Assembly: GCA_904066235.2 (NCBI GenBank)
Contig: CAJFCV020000002.1
Location: 6,882,001 to 6,946,000 of the forward strand
Direction of reading: 5' to 3'
Length of the DNA stretch: 64,000 nt
Origin: Bursaphelenchus xylophilus
Lineage: Eukaryota > Nematoda > Chromadorea > Rhabditida > Aphelenchoididae
Shown: piece after piece, positions 11,495 to 22,909 of the stretch
How the letters are laid out: each line of letters begins with the position of its first letter
Position numbering within the stretch: the first letter of the stretch is position 1
Translations under genes and position numbers: made by a program
The notes under the pieces: generated by a model
The model's input: the letters and a program-made list of their open reading frames with translations, nothing else
Databases searched by the model: none
Told to the model about the DNA's origin: nothing

Positions 11495-13983
11495 TTAGTC
11501 CACTCGGGAGTTGATGAGGTATTTGCAACAATGTGTTAGAAGTTGTTTGCCGTTTACAAGAGGCTGATGGGCATCTCGAGTGTAGATGTCAAGGCCGTAT
11601 TGGCCTTCATCCGGGAACTCCAAATTGATGATTACATTGTCCCCTTGGACTTCAGTGTGTACACATCCATGGAGATGACGGTCATCTGTTCCGTTCCGAT
11701 GCAACGTGGCTACGAACTCAACGAGAGGCTTCAACATTCTGAAAGGAATGTAGTTAGCTTTTGAGAGTAATTACTTACCTGAATCGAACTTGGCAATACT
11801 GTCCACAATTGATTATGGCTTCCTCGTGTGACAAAGGGATGAGGCCAAATAATCTGTAAGCCTTGGCCGGCCCCCATTCTCCACTGGCACACTCAGGAAG
11901 TGGTACCATTATCACGTCGAGGCGATCACAAACAATCTAGGAAACGTTGAATCAGTTTTGTTGAACCAACCCTTACCTTGAATTTGCAAACACTCTTGAA
12001 TTTGATTGGCTGACCAGTCAAATAATGATCGGCTGAGACCGCATTGGAAAAAACATCCAACAACAAAGGTCTGGTCGTTGGAACATGGATTCTGAAGACA
12101 ACTGACTCGCTGGTTGAACTTTGCATAACGAATCTTTTGAGGTTGTTGCCATTTATCTCTGATTGGTCACTGTCATAGAACCTCAGATTGTAATGGAAGA
12201 TGAGGGTGTTAGCAGACTCCTTATCCATGTCAATGGTGATAGTTGCAGCTCCACTTTCGTCTGCCTGAACGGTCGATGAGAGCCTTTGATCATTAAATCT
12301 GAGGCCATAACGGAAGAAGAGCGATCGAACGAAAGGCAGTTGTTCAAATTGCTGAAGACTCAGAGGGCGTGGTAGAAGTTGCCAGGCAGGGTCGTTCGGG
12401 AAAAACTCGTAGATAAACTCCTGGAAATGAAACAAATTAGTGATGACATTACTTACCTCTGGATCAGTCATGAAGTAATGGTCATCGTATTCGTAGCGGA
12501 GACTGTTGTCTCCATTTTGTGCGGGTCGCTGTCCTTCTTTGGCATTCACAAGATGTCTGGCTCCCCAATTACATTGCACAAATCTCCATGATCCATCTAA
12601 ATACACTGCATTCCATGTGTTTCTGAATCGATTGTCTTCAAAACGTAACCCAGGTTGATAGCCGGCAGATTTTGAATAGCCTTTTATGACGACACAGTGG
12701 AGTCCGGCATAACTAGAATTCAGTGTTATGAATTGCAAGCTCCCCTTTACCTGCAAAGTCGTTTAAAAAGAACATGGTAGCTCTCCGTGCCGTATTTTAT
12801 ACCTCTCAATAATCCCATAGGTGTATCTTTATCCACGTCATTATCAAATACCATGACATTTAGATTTTTCACGGTTATCCATCGATATATTGCCCTTAAT
12901 TGGATGTCTTGTTTAATGGATAAGTTTACTACCTGGCTTTGTCTACATCTGATCTTGCTCCCACTGTCAATGTTCTGATGAGGTCGGTGAATGTGGCCAC
13001 TTCGGATTGCGCGACACTTATGGCAATCTGATCGATCTGTTCGAATACATTTACGTCCGTATAGATATGTCTTTTACTGCAAGATGGCGGCATTGGAGGG
13101 GGAGGAGTTGATGGATAAGAAGATACCGAGCTTGTGGTACTGGCCCCTTCATAATACTGGTCATGTGGAACGTCCCGGTTCTGTTTGTTCTGTTGTCTGG
13201 CCTGTCTGAAGAGATCCAACATCTCGCTGGCCTGTTTTTCGAACAGTTCAGTTGTTTTCATCCGTTCTCTTTCTTTCCGTCGGTGGGTAATCGTCTCCAA
13301 TTTCTTGTCTCTTTTGATGGTCAACTGCCTGATAAGATCTTCTTTTTGATTTTTATCGGCTTGTCCATTTTCAAACCGGCGAGCGAATTCGGATAGGGCC
13401 TTTTCCCATTCCTCCTGAAATTTAGATTTTTGCTGATGAAATCATCTTAATTATAAACCTATTAATTTAGACTAACCTGTGTTTCTTCTTGGAACTCCTC
13501 GAGCTCCCTTTTCCTGACTTCGCTGAATTCCTCGTACATCTCATCCTCGACCTTCCTGTGAACCAATTCTAATCTGGTTTGGTCATCATAATCAACCACA
13601 TATTTAGCGCCTTCGTGTTTTATCTTTGGATATGGTTTAGCCACCTGAGTTGCTTTCATTGCATGGGCTATCTTCATATCAGCCAATCCTGCATCCACCC
13701 ACTGCTTGTCATTGTTATTGTTGTTGATATTATTCCTCAAGGTCTTTCCATTTGTTGTTGGTAAAGGGTCATGAGGATTAGCATTGGGAACGTGATTGTT
13801 ACAGTACACCTCCCTGTCATCAATGTCATTCCGGTTGTTACAGTAGGTCTTCAACGCTAGCCTTGTCCCACAAATATAGCACTTGAAGCATCCGTGGTGG
13901 AAGAAAGTCCCATCTTTGAGGGGTCCCACCTTATCTGTTGGATATACTGGCTTTGTGCATCGGTGACAGACTTCTTTTACCAT
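11495..13983 (-). CDS. ltd-1: LIM-domain and transglutaminase-like protein (LTD-1/KY family)
   Basis: Cytoskeleton-associated protein of the nematode hypodermis. An N-terminal LIM domain (CHRCTKPVYP, HHGCFKCYICGTRL, CNNRNDIDDREVYCNNH) is followed by a charged coiled-coil stretch. Then comes a transglutaminase-like/KY module (ARAIYRWI, YAGLHCVVIKGYSKSAGY, NTWNAVYLDGSWRFVQCNWG) and a C-terminal KY-type beta region ending at 11495. Exons join in frame, including a 38-nt intron at 12895-12932. The start MVKEVCHRC directly follows CTCTTTCAG, a possible trans-splice or 5'-UTR splice acceptor. The transglutaminase triad is not preserved: no Cys before the helix, Thr at the His site, Gln at the Asp site. 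It is therefore probably structural rather than enzymatic. Confidence 0.92.
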
Positions 13984-16900
13984 CTGAAAGAGGATTCCCA
14001 TCGTATAATGTGGAGTGGATATACAACCAGAGGAATATAAAATTACGATTGCAACTTGTAGATGGTTTTCGAAATAAAAGTAAAGTAACGCTCGTGATAG
14101 TAATACAATCAGTAGTAGTCGAGATTTTGTATACAGCTGGTTTGGAAAACAGACAAACGGTCACTTTCTCTTTTTTTTGTTGAATCAGCGGCCAAAAAAG
14201 GCGTGAGGGATCGAACTTTTGAAATACGATTTAATCGGACGAAAGCACAAAATGGTAAAAAAATAAAAACCATAAAAAGACGGGAACGTTGACCAATGAC
14301 GGAAACAAAAACAAAAAAACTTGTTGTTGTCAACAACAAATTGACACTCTTCGTAACTGGATGAATTTAGGAAAAAGGTGCAATTTCAAAAACTAACAAT
14401 AAGCAAATATCTGAAGATCTAACAGCTTTGCAAAATAAATTATACCACTTGCGGTAGAACTGTAACTTGAGAATTGTAAAAGGAAAGAAAGATTATCACT
14501 TTCCGAGCTCTCAGTTCTCCAGAGACGGATCCCTTAACAGAAAAGAGAGTAGCCGTCGACTGCATTAACTTTTGGATGAAATCCAGGTCACCCAAGTGAG
14601 TCAGCCGGAGGGAAGAAAGCAAACTGCAGGAAAACGGCTTTCATAGTGCCTGCTCTTGCTGTTGAGAGCATCATATAACTGCTTCAACAGGTGAATTACC
14701 TGACCGCAAATGGCTTCTATTGGAACGGAGATCCGCTCAATTACGCATCTAACACAATATTAAGCCGGTAAACGATCTAAAGAAGTTGTGAAGAGGAGGA
14801 AGGAAAGGAAGGGGGCAGTTCCCTCACCCCTCAAAAACTCCGAAAATGGCGCGACGATCAAGCTCTCGGTTAATGACCGTCGAGATCTCCCATCTCTCTC
14901 CATTGTATCCGAGTGAGGGTCGAAACCTGTTGAAAGTCGAGAACATCACTTTGACATGTTTATTCACAAACTTTTCAACCGGTCAACTCTGCTTCGTCAA
15001 GATGAAGGTCGTCAGGAGATTCATGGGAAAGGAAACATTTTAGTAATAAGAAATGCTACAGACAAGTGTGAAATCAAGAATAATATAAGAAATGTGTTGC
15101 GTAATCAACCCCATATATCGATTACCATCCTTAGAGCTCTATAATCATGACTCAATCGTCACCAATCGAAAACAAAAAGAAAATCGAGATGACCAAACAA
15201 GTTTACTTTACTCAATCTGAACTACCGAACACATAATCCCCCCTCACCAAGATTAACTTCAACTTTCGCTGACTTTTGATTTTGCTGTAATTAAACGGGA
15301 AGCAATACTATTACAGATCCGAGGGGGATCTGTCTGCAGTATTAAATATAAAGTAGCAGTAAAAGAGAGTTACTCATGCAACGGGCAATCAGAGCGCAGA
15401 GGAAGCGCGTCATAATTACTTTTTAATAAAGCAGGAAATCTTTGGGCGGACGGTATGACTGACTACCAGTAATCCCATGTACAATATACATCGACATGAA
15501 GGGTCAGTTAATCTGTCGGACAATCAAAAGAAGAGACGTCCGACTCCGAAGCACGTGTATGGGGGATGAGAGTACAAGCAGGTCACATATTATGTAACAA
15601 AGCGCCGCATAGTAATTGCTGCAACTCGTAAAAAAGTAATGTTCTTACTACCTTAATTCGAGGGTCGGGGTTCGGCGCCTGGACTTGATTTATTGTGCAG
15701 TTTTGGCGGTAAAAACTAAACATAAGAAAATACATGGCTAGCCGATCGGTCTCGAGACTGAAACTATTTTTAAATAAGGTTTTATAAGGGTCAAGTAGGA
15801 AAGGCGAAACGACATGTAAATACGTGTGCAACAATGTGAAATTCAAGTTATTTAATTCCTAATTTTAATTCCTCAAAGAGTCTCAGCATTGAATGATTTG
15901 AACCCGTTACTCGATACAATTAAATCATTTCGCTCTGATGGTTTGAAGCAATGTAAAAATAAGTAAATTCTTCCTTAAGGAGAACAAAAGATCTGAACAC
16001 GGAAAGAGAAATGAAGCGGTTCCAGTGTTCTCAGAGGCCAACACAATAAGAGAACTGGTCAAGAACTCTCGGGCGATGGATACTCGAGTGGGTCCCCTGA
16101 ATTTTACATGAAAAGATCGCTTTTCGAAAGAGAGGACAACATCATTTGGTCATAATTAAGTCCAGAGTAATTAATCACTCGCTCAAGTAAATATTTCGAA
16201 GATTACACCTAGTTTTAAAAAGAGGAAAAGATCATATTCCGAATTTAATTGCCCTGTTAGATGACATCGGAAGAGGTAATTATGAATCAGAAGACGTTCA
16301 GGAATAAAAAAGGAGTTAAAGAGCATACGTGAGTCATCCAAAAGACAAACACATTAAATAACAATATGCAAATAGCTACGCAACATTCAAATCCTTGGCC
16401 GGAAGACTCACCGTTTGAAATGAAGGCGCCATTTGCGAACGTCAGCCTACTTTACTTTGAAATGGGTTGTCGTTTTAATATCAGCTTCTCTTGGAATCCG
16501 TTCGAAAACCCATGAAATTCTGAAACGGATCGATTAGCAAACTTAATTGTCTTAATTAAATCAGCTCAACTATCCTGTTAAGAGAAGTTAAAGAGCAAAG
16601 AAACCTATCACGACTCGCAAAAGCCTCGAGGAATTTGAGGAACGAGGCTCTCGAAGAAGCGAAAGCTGGAAGAACGCCATGAAAGGAGAGAGAGCGCGGG
16701 GACACAATGACCCCATAGCAACCAGCCAAAGACGCGCGGGCCCATTAAGCCGATGAGCAGAGCATGAATCATCCAGAATTGGTGATAAACAAACACTTGC
16801 AGGGTGATAAGCAACAACGATGGGGTGATGACAACAAATGGCTGGCTTGTAAGACATTTTTGGAGTCTCAATAGGCTAGGTCGAGGCTTGGAAAATGATA

Positions 16901-17463
16901 CGGAATATAAAAATAAAACAACAAAGATGGGGAATAATCCTCACTCAAGAACGACGAGGCTCGGGAATCTCGCTATAATGCGTCTTTATTATGAGGAACA
17001 TAAAGTTATCAATATCAGTAACAACACTTTCAGATAACAGAAAAATAAAGAAAGGAGAAATAACAAGTAAAGACCTTACAAAAGTCTGATTAATTGCGTT
17101 AATCGGAGATGAATAAGAGTAATTTCAATCCAAACCAAATAAAATTGTAACAACAAATGCTCTCGTTTCTTGTCCAATCCCATTCCCGAACCAAACAACG
17201 CCCATCTAGCACCTTCAACACCCCTATAACCACCTTTAATGGCCAATAACCGGGACTCAGACACTTGCATATATCAAGGTTATGCCCCATTACCAAGAGT
17301 CTCGAATGTCATAACCCTTATTTAAAGTAAACACAATCCCTTTGTTTATGATTGACTGTACGGAGAGAAGGTTCGGTTCCGTCTTCAGAAGAGATACTTT
17401 CCCACGTGTGACGAAGATTCCAATTTACTATCGAAAATAAATAAATATATACATTCTGAGTCA
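13984..17463. other. Gene-poor region upstream of ltd-1 and downstream of IFT74
   Basis: About 3.5 kb between the ltd-1 start and the IFT74 stop. Open frames here are short, unspliced-looking and match no family I recognise. No tRNA, rRNA or strong inverted repeat was seen. It presumably holds the ltd-1 promoter and enhancers and the IFT74 3' end. Unannotated non-coding RNA cannot be excluded. Confidence 0.5.
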
Positions 17464-20400
17464 TTAACGGCGACTTGATGAGGATTCGATTAGAGCTTGA
17501 TTCAGCTCGGTCTTCAGAGCCAATGCCTGTAATTAGAATAAAATACGAGGTCACAGTGTGGGAAATCAAGTCCAAAAAATCCAAAGAGATACGGTAATCT
17601 GCTGCTTTAAGCATTCAAATAACATAAAAAAATAATGAAAAGTAAGAATTGACGGGTTTACCTCAACTTTGAGTGTTTGGTAGTCATACTCGGCCTGTTT
17701 AGCCTTTAACTCGACCTCCAATCTACTCCTTTCATCTTCTGTGACGGCCAGTCCGTGTTTTAGATCAATGAACTAAAATCAATTAGATAATTATAGAAGA
17801 CAAAAATTTACAAACCTTTGAATAGAGAGCACTCGCTTTAGCCGAAGCATCTAGTCCATTAAACTCTTGTTGCAATTCATTCAGCTCTCCATCCAGTTGA
17901 TTTTTCTTATTTTTGATGACATTACATTCCGATTCTAATTCCTATAACAATTAATTATCGTGTCCGTCCATAATGGGCAGATTTCGAGAGCCCGTTCGAA
18001 TGTCATAGACACCCTTACATCTTTGTAAAAAAGTGTAAAACGAAAACAAATAAATAAGTGTAAATTTTTCAAAAAAGTGCAATTTGAAAGAAGTCATAAT
18101 TTTTGATGCAACAAATTTAGAAACGATGCTATAATGGCAAATTTGTAGTAAGTGTAAAAATTTAAGTGTAAGATTACTTTTTTTAAACTGTAATTTTAAA
18201 AACGAGTAAATTCTGATCTAAGATTGTTGGAAGTTCACCCTTCAAAACTATTTTTTCAACATTACACTAAAAAATTACACATGCAGTTACGTTTTTACAC
18301 TTACAACACATTTGCGTAACGTCATTTCTAAATGTGTTGCATCAAAATTAAGACTTTGCAAAGTTGAACTTTTTTGAAAAATTTACACTTACGATTAATG
18401 CTTTTTTTCGATTTACACTTTTTTACAAAGATGTAAGGCTATCTATGACATTAGAACATGCTCTCGAAATCTGCCCATTATGGAATCTGCCCATGCTGGT
18501 TTCTGCCCATTATGAACCGTTGCCTTAATTATAAATTAACTAAACTACTTACATGTACATCTTTCTTCAATTGGGTTTTTAAGTTTTCAAAGTTTTTCCA
18601 TTCATTTTCAGTAAGTTCGTTGAGTTCCTTCTGTTTTTTTAAGCTGTCCAATTCCGTAAAATAATGTTTTTCCTTCTCGTCCAATCTGTTTAATTCTTCT
18701 TGTAACCGTAGATGCACTAAAAAATAAATAATATTTGCTTACTTTGACTCACAATCTTGTAATTCCCCTGGATTTACCGATGAACCCATCGTTGCCATTA
18801 TTGCAGACTCATCGAGCCCGGTTACGGTAGCGGCCAATTCATCGCGCTGACAGTTGATAGAGATCAATTTGAGGAGGGAGACCACTCTGCTCTGATTCTT
18901 GCTCAAAGCTGCCACCAATTCCACTTTATGGGAATCGAAAGAACTCAGGAATTCATCTAGCTGACGCTCTTTTAATTTCAACTCTCTATAACGCTCGTTC
19001 TTTTCTCCAGCGATTATTTCGTATTCATTTTCAAATTCTCGGAGCTCTTCTTGAGACAGTTGGATTTGGGCTTCCAATTCTTCGATCCTGCAAAATTATG
19101 GTACGATTACAGTAATGGCTGTGATTGATAAGTACCGAAAGTCCGAAAAATAATCAACGGAACACGCGTGATTACATTGCGTCTCTGTGTTGTCAATTTT
19201 TTTCTTCCGCTTCTAAGTATTGTAGCCCAGGTTATTTTTTACTTTGAAGTCGTTGCAAAAAAAAGCTAATCATGAGAGCAAAGAACGCTTTAAAAGGAAA
19301 GAACCACCCACTGTTCTCTCATGTTGTTGATCTCTTCGTTGTTCTTTTTGATCTGTTCCATGAGTTCGTTCTTCTGATCTTCCGGACTCTGGCCTGACTG
19401 CATTTCATTCATTAATTGATTTTTCTTTTCTTTTAATCCGTCGATTTGTTCTTGCAGATTCACTGAAATTTGTGGATCTCACAAAAACGTGACTAATATC
19501 AACATATGGACAAGAAAATAAAAAAAGAAGTCCTACGTATTTACGATTCAAAGTACGGATCAAAGAACTGATCAATAATCTCTGCGAAACACAAAGAACA
19601 CCCCATCTGGTGTGTTTCGAAATATACATTACACTTACTGGAGTGTTGTTTTAGAGGAGACTTGGCCAAGGCCAAGTCCAATTTATCCTTTTTCTTGACC
19701 AGTTCTTGTACTTCATTCTGGGATTCCTCCAATTTCCTTCTGTATTCTTCCATCTCTTCTTTCAGGTTTTCAAATTCTTCCTTTTTGGCAGTCCCAATCT
19801 CATCCATAAAGTCCATGTTACTCTTTTTGATGGCCTCGATCTCCTCTTCCAATTCTTGACAAGCTTCTTCCTTCTGTTGTCTTTCATGATAAAGATCTTC
19901 CACTACTTTGATTAACTCTTCGTTATTTCTTTCCTGATTTTGAATATCGATTTCCAATTCGGAGACATCAATATTTGTGTTCTGCCGATCAATTATAAGA
20001 TTATAGTCAGCAAATTCTCCTTGTAATCGTTTTAGTTCGTTCGCTTGTTCCTCTGCCCTGTAAATACGAATGTATAAAAGTACTGTATGATAATCGATGT
20101 TTTTGTTTTTTTCCATCCAAAAACAGCCCTCTCCAGCTGATGATCATGCTCACTTTTGCTCGTAAATCAGGAGATTGCGCTGTTCTCGTTCGGCTTTTTG
20201 TAATTCATTTTCAAGGGAGTTAATTTCGTCTTGCAAGGAGGTTAGCTGAGTGTTCAACAGTCCAATGAAGTACGTTTTGTCAGCAATCTGTCTTCCACTA
20301 ACGCCGGCTAAAATCGGGGAGAACGTAGATAGTATTGTAATAACGAGATAGGGTCAAAATGTGACTGCAAAATCTCTAACAAACACGTTTCTCTTATCAT

Positions 20401-21047
20401 AAATCTTCCTTGTTTGTGAAGAGATGTAAATAGGAGTAAAATTAATATAATTATCTTTAACTTACTTCTGAGGCGGCTGGCTGGACGTTGTGCCACAAAT
20501 CCTTGTTGCGTGGTTGGTCTCAGAGCTCCTTCCGGGATCTGACCAGTGGATATCCTCCCTTCCATTCCAGTAACCCCAGCCCGAGATCCGGGGAAGGCCG
20601 AGCCAATGCGACTAGCCGATCGAATCACCTATTATAAATCTTATTTTTTCGCAAGAAAAACAAACAAACCATGGCCGTATTCACTTCTGAAAACACCTTT
20701 TATTACTCTTTACATCTGCATTAGACTTAACGACTATGATAGCGTAAGAGACCCACCAGATTGCGTGCCATCAGGAACTATGGAACGACGACTGGACGGC
20801 CGGCCCAATGAAGATATTGGCCTTCCCGAGGACGACGGAGGCCTGGCTACAGCCGAGGGGGGTCGGGAAACGGAGGATGGAGGTCGTCCAATAGAGGTGG
20901 GGGCACGACCTGGAAGAGCATAAGGAGTTGCGTTACCAACATTCCCGGTTATGTAACCATTACAACCGCAGTCGTCCTACCTTGACTGGCCGTTTTGGGC
21001 CGCGAGCTGGTTGTGCGGACTCTAGAAGTCGGAGGTCGTTCGTCCAT
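17464..21047 (-). CDS. IFT74: Intraflagellar transport protein IFT74
   Basis: Core component of the IFT-B complex of cilia; with IFT81 it binds tubulin cargo. In nematodes it is needed in ciliated sensory neurons. It starts MDERPPTSRVRTTSSRPK and continues with a basic Pro/Ser/Arg-rich N-terminal region (GRPPSSVSRPPSAVARPP). The conserved RPTTQQGF and TYFIGLLNTQL precede a long coiled coil that includes ADYNLIIDRQNTNIDVSE, matching the IFT74 phrase ADYNMLVDKLNTN. The last exon ends LIESSSSRR. About eleven exons total roughly 600 residues, the family length. The intron before ELESECNVIK holds a foldback element. Neighbours suggest no shared function. Confidence 0.93.
17968..18483. mobile_element. 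Long-armed foldback element in an IFT74 intron
   Basis: CCATAATGGGCAGATTTCGA at 17968 is exactly inverted at 18464-18483. Inversion continues through CCTTACATCTTTGTAAAAAA, AAATTTTTCAAAAAAGT and TTTTGATGCAACA, so nearly the whole 516 bp folds back on itself (arms of about 250 bp, diverging inward). Two extra partial copies of CTGCCCAT(TATG) follow at 18485-18515. No coding sequence. Confidence 0.85.
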
Positions 21048-22333
21048 AATATAAAAACAATTTATGTCGGCGGTTTCCGAATGTTTTAACCGATATTTTT
21101 TATCTAGATTTGCAATAACTGAGGAACATTTCTTCCGGTTGTCATGACGATAGAATTCTTAGCGTAGCAACACCTCTGAAGGAATACATACGCTCCAATC
21201 GAATGCAGCATATCCCTTTGCAGAGCATACGGCGTTCATGTGATTCCCATCAGTCGGCGATGTAATTTTTTGTTTTGATTCCGTGCTTGGCGTCTGCAAA
21301 TACAAAGCGGACCAAAAGTCGGGCTTATCTTCTCTCCCGTTCATTATATTTTTGGAACGGGAGATGTCTCTGTGTTCGCATGATAATAAAGAACTCGAGA
21401 ATGATTAAACAACTGCCGGCCAGTGTCCACGTGATCCACAAAAGCCTTTCACAAATTGTAAAAAGGGCCTGTCTTTCGATAAAAATGATTCGAAAGATGG
21501 GGAGGAAAAGAGCAAAAGTCAGCGAAGTGCAGGGTTTCAACGTGGATGTATAAAAAGAGCTTCCCTATCACAAATGGAATGTCATGCCAGCAAAAAACAT
21601 TCAGTTAAAAAAACAAAAGGCTTGCTTAATTTGCAAGGTATAATAAGGGGACCGTCCCCGGCAACTTTCCCGCCCCTACTTGCAGTATTTAAAGGTCGCT
21701 CCCTCAGCAATTTCGCCTTTTACAACAACACCATGATAAGCCAGAAACACGTTCCTTTGACCATCACCAAGGTTACTGTAAGAGAGCGGCCCCAGACGTC
21801 GACACAGGTAGGTCTGGAGAGAACGTGAGTAAGATAAATTGATCTTAATTCCCCCGAAATGCATGTGAAGTGATTGTGAGCGTCGGAATTGCGGTGCGTT
21901 AGTAGTTGGGAACGCACGGAGCTTTTGTAATGTCACATAGACGACTTTTTCAAATTTTCATGTTTGCAGGATTCATGTTTAAAGCTTTTATCAGTTCTGC
22001 AAATTTAGTTTTTATCAAAAACTCCCCTAAACGCTTTGATTTCCTCCCAAAGTGTGACTTTACCCGTCACACCGACAGACCGCTTCCCAAAAATCCATCG
22101 AAATTTGATGTCTGTCCCAGCATCATCCATTATTCTAAGGGCATTGTCATCTTACGGTATTTATTTTGCAAAGCGCAGAATCTTCACGTGCGTTCCATAT
22201 GTCTTTCAAAAAGGGGGGCGGGATGGGTTGACTCCGCCCATTAAATGCACTCTGCCGCTTCTTTAAAAGTGATCTCCTGCCCAAATCAGACCAGATTCTT
22301 CAGAGTCCGTACAATTCTCAACTAGAAGCCAAC
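21048..22333. other. Intergenic region between IFT74 and a small ORF
   Basis: About 1.3 kb. The only notable feature is TATTTAAAGG near 21687 followed 45 bp later by a 31-codon open frame at 21733-21828 (MISQKHVPLTITK...). This could be a first exon, but I find no convincing downstream partner. TTTAAAAG near 22263 may be the TATA-like element of the following small ORF. No RNA gene recognised. Confidence 0.35.
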
Positions 22334-22513
22334 ATGCTTGCCTCGGCTGCCGCTCTCTTCGAATGTTCCATGCTATTCGTTGCTACCCTCACCGCCCTAC
22401 TCAGCATCCTGAGTCCAAATCTCCGCTCAGGCCTCTATTCCGTCCTGGTTCTCCTTCCCATCAGTCTGATGATCAGCCGAACTGAAGCCGCTTCTGATGA
22501 CTTGGACGATTAA
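22334..22513 (+). CDS. Small hydrophobic protein, unrecognised
   Basis: A 59-codon ORF starting MLASAAALFECSML. It has two hydrophobic stretches (about residues 5-30 and 33-50) and an acidic tail SDDLDD, so it could be a signal peptide plus one membrane segment. A TATA-like TTTAAAAG lies about 70 bp upstream, and a polyadenylation-type AATAAA lies near 22716. The frame stays open for 57 more codons after the TAA, to a TGA at 22685, encoding a protein-like stretch (GVWPRPAQLNFPPNW). Function unknown. It could be a real micropeptide, a pseudogene of a longer protein, or chance. Confidence 0.4.
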   Translation: MLASAAALFECSMLFVATLTALLSILSPNLRSGLYSVLVLLPISLMISRTEAASDDLDD

Positions 22514-22909
22514 AGTGGCACCTTAAATGGAAGAGGAGTTTGGCCTCGTCCAGCACAACTCAATTTCCCACCTAATTGGAGTGCATTCTTCACTCATGGA
22601 TATGTAATCAAAGGATATCGTGGCGCGGGCGCAATCATATCAACCAAAAATGAAATCGGTTCTACTTGCATTGTTATAATTATTTGAATTTGATGATATA
22701 AAAGCATGATGAAAAAATAAAATAATTTAAAATCGTATGCTCTTGCCTGCAATCGTTAATAAGAACTTTTTGAAGAGCATTTTGCAATCGAATTCCTCAG
22801 ATATCAATTTCGTCAGCGATTATCAGACCACTTTTACAATTCGGCAGCACGTGGAGGTCAAGACCGCGAGTTTATTAGATAATAATCCCTCCGGCAACAG
22901 TGGAAATAG

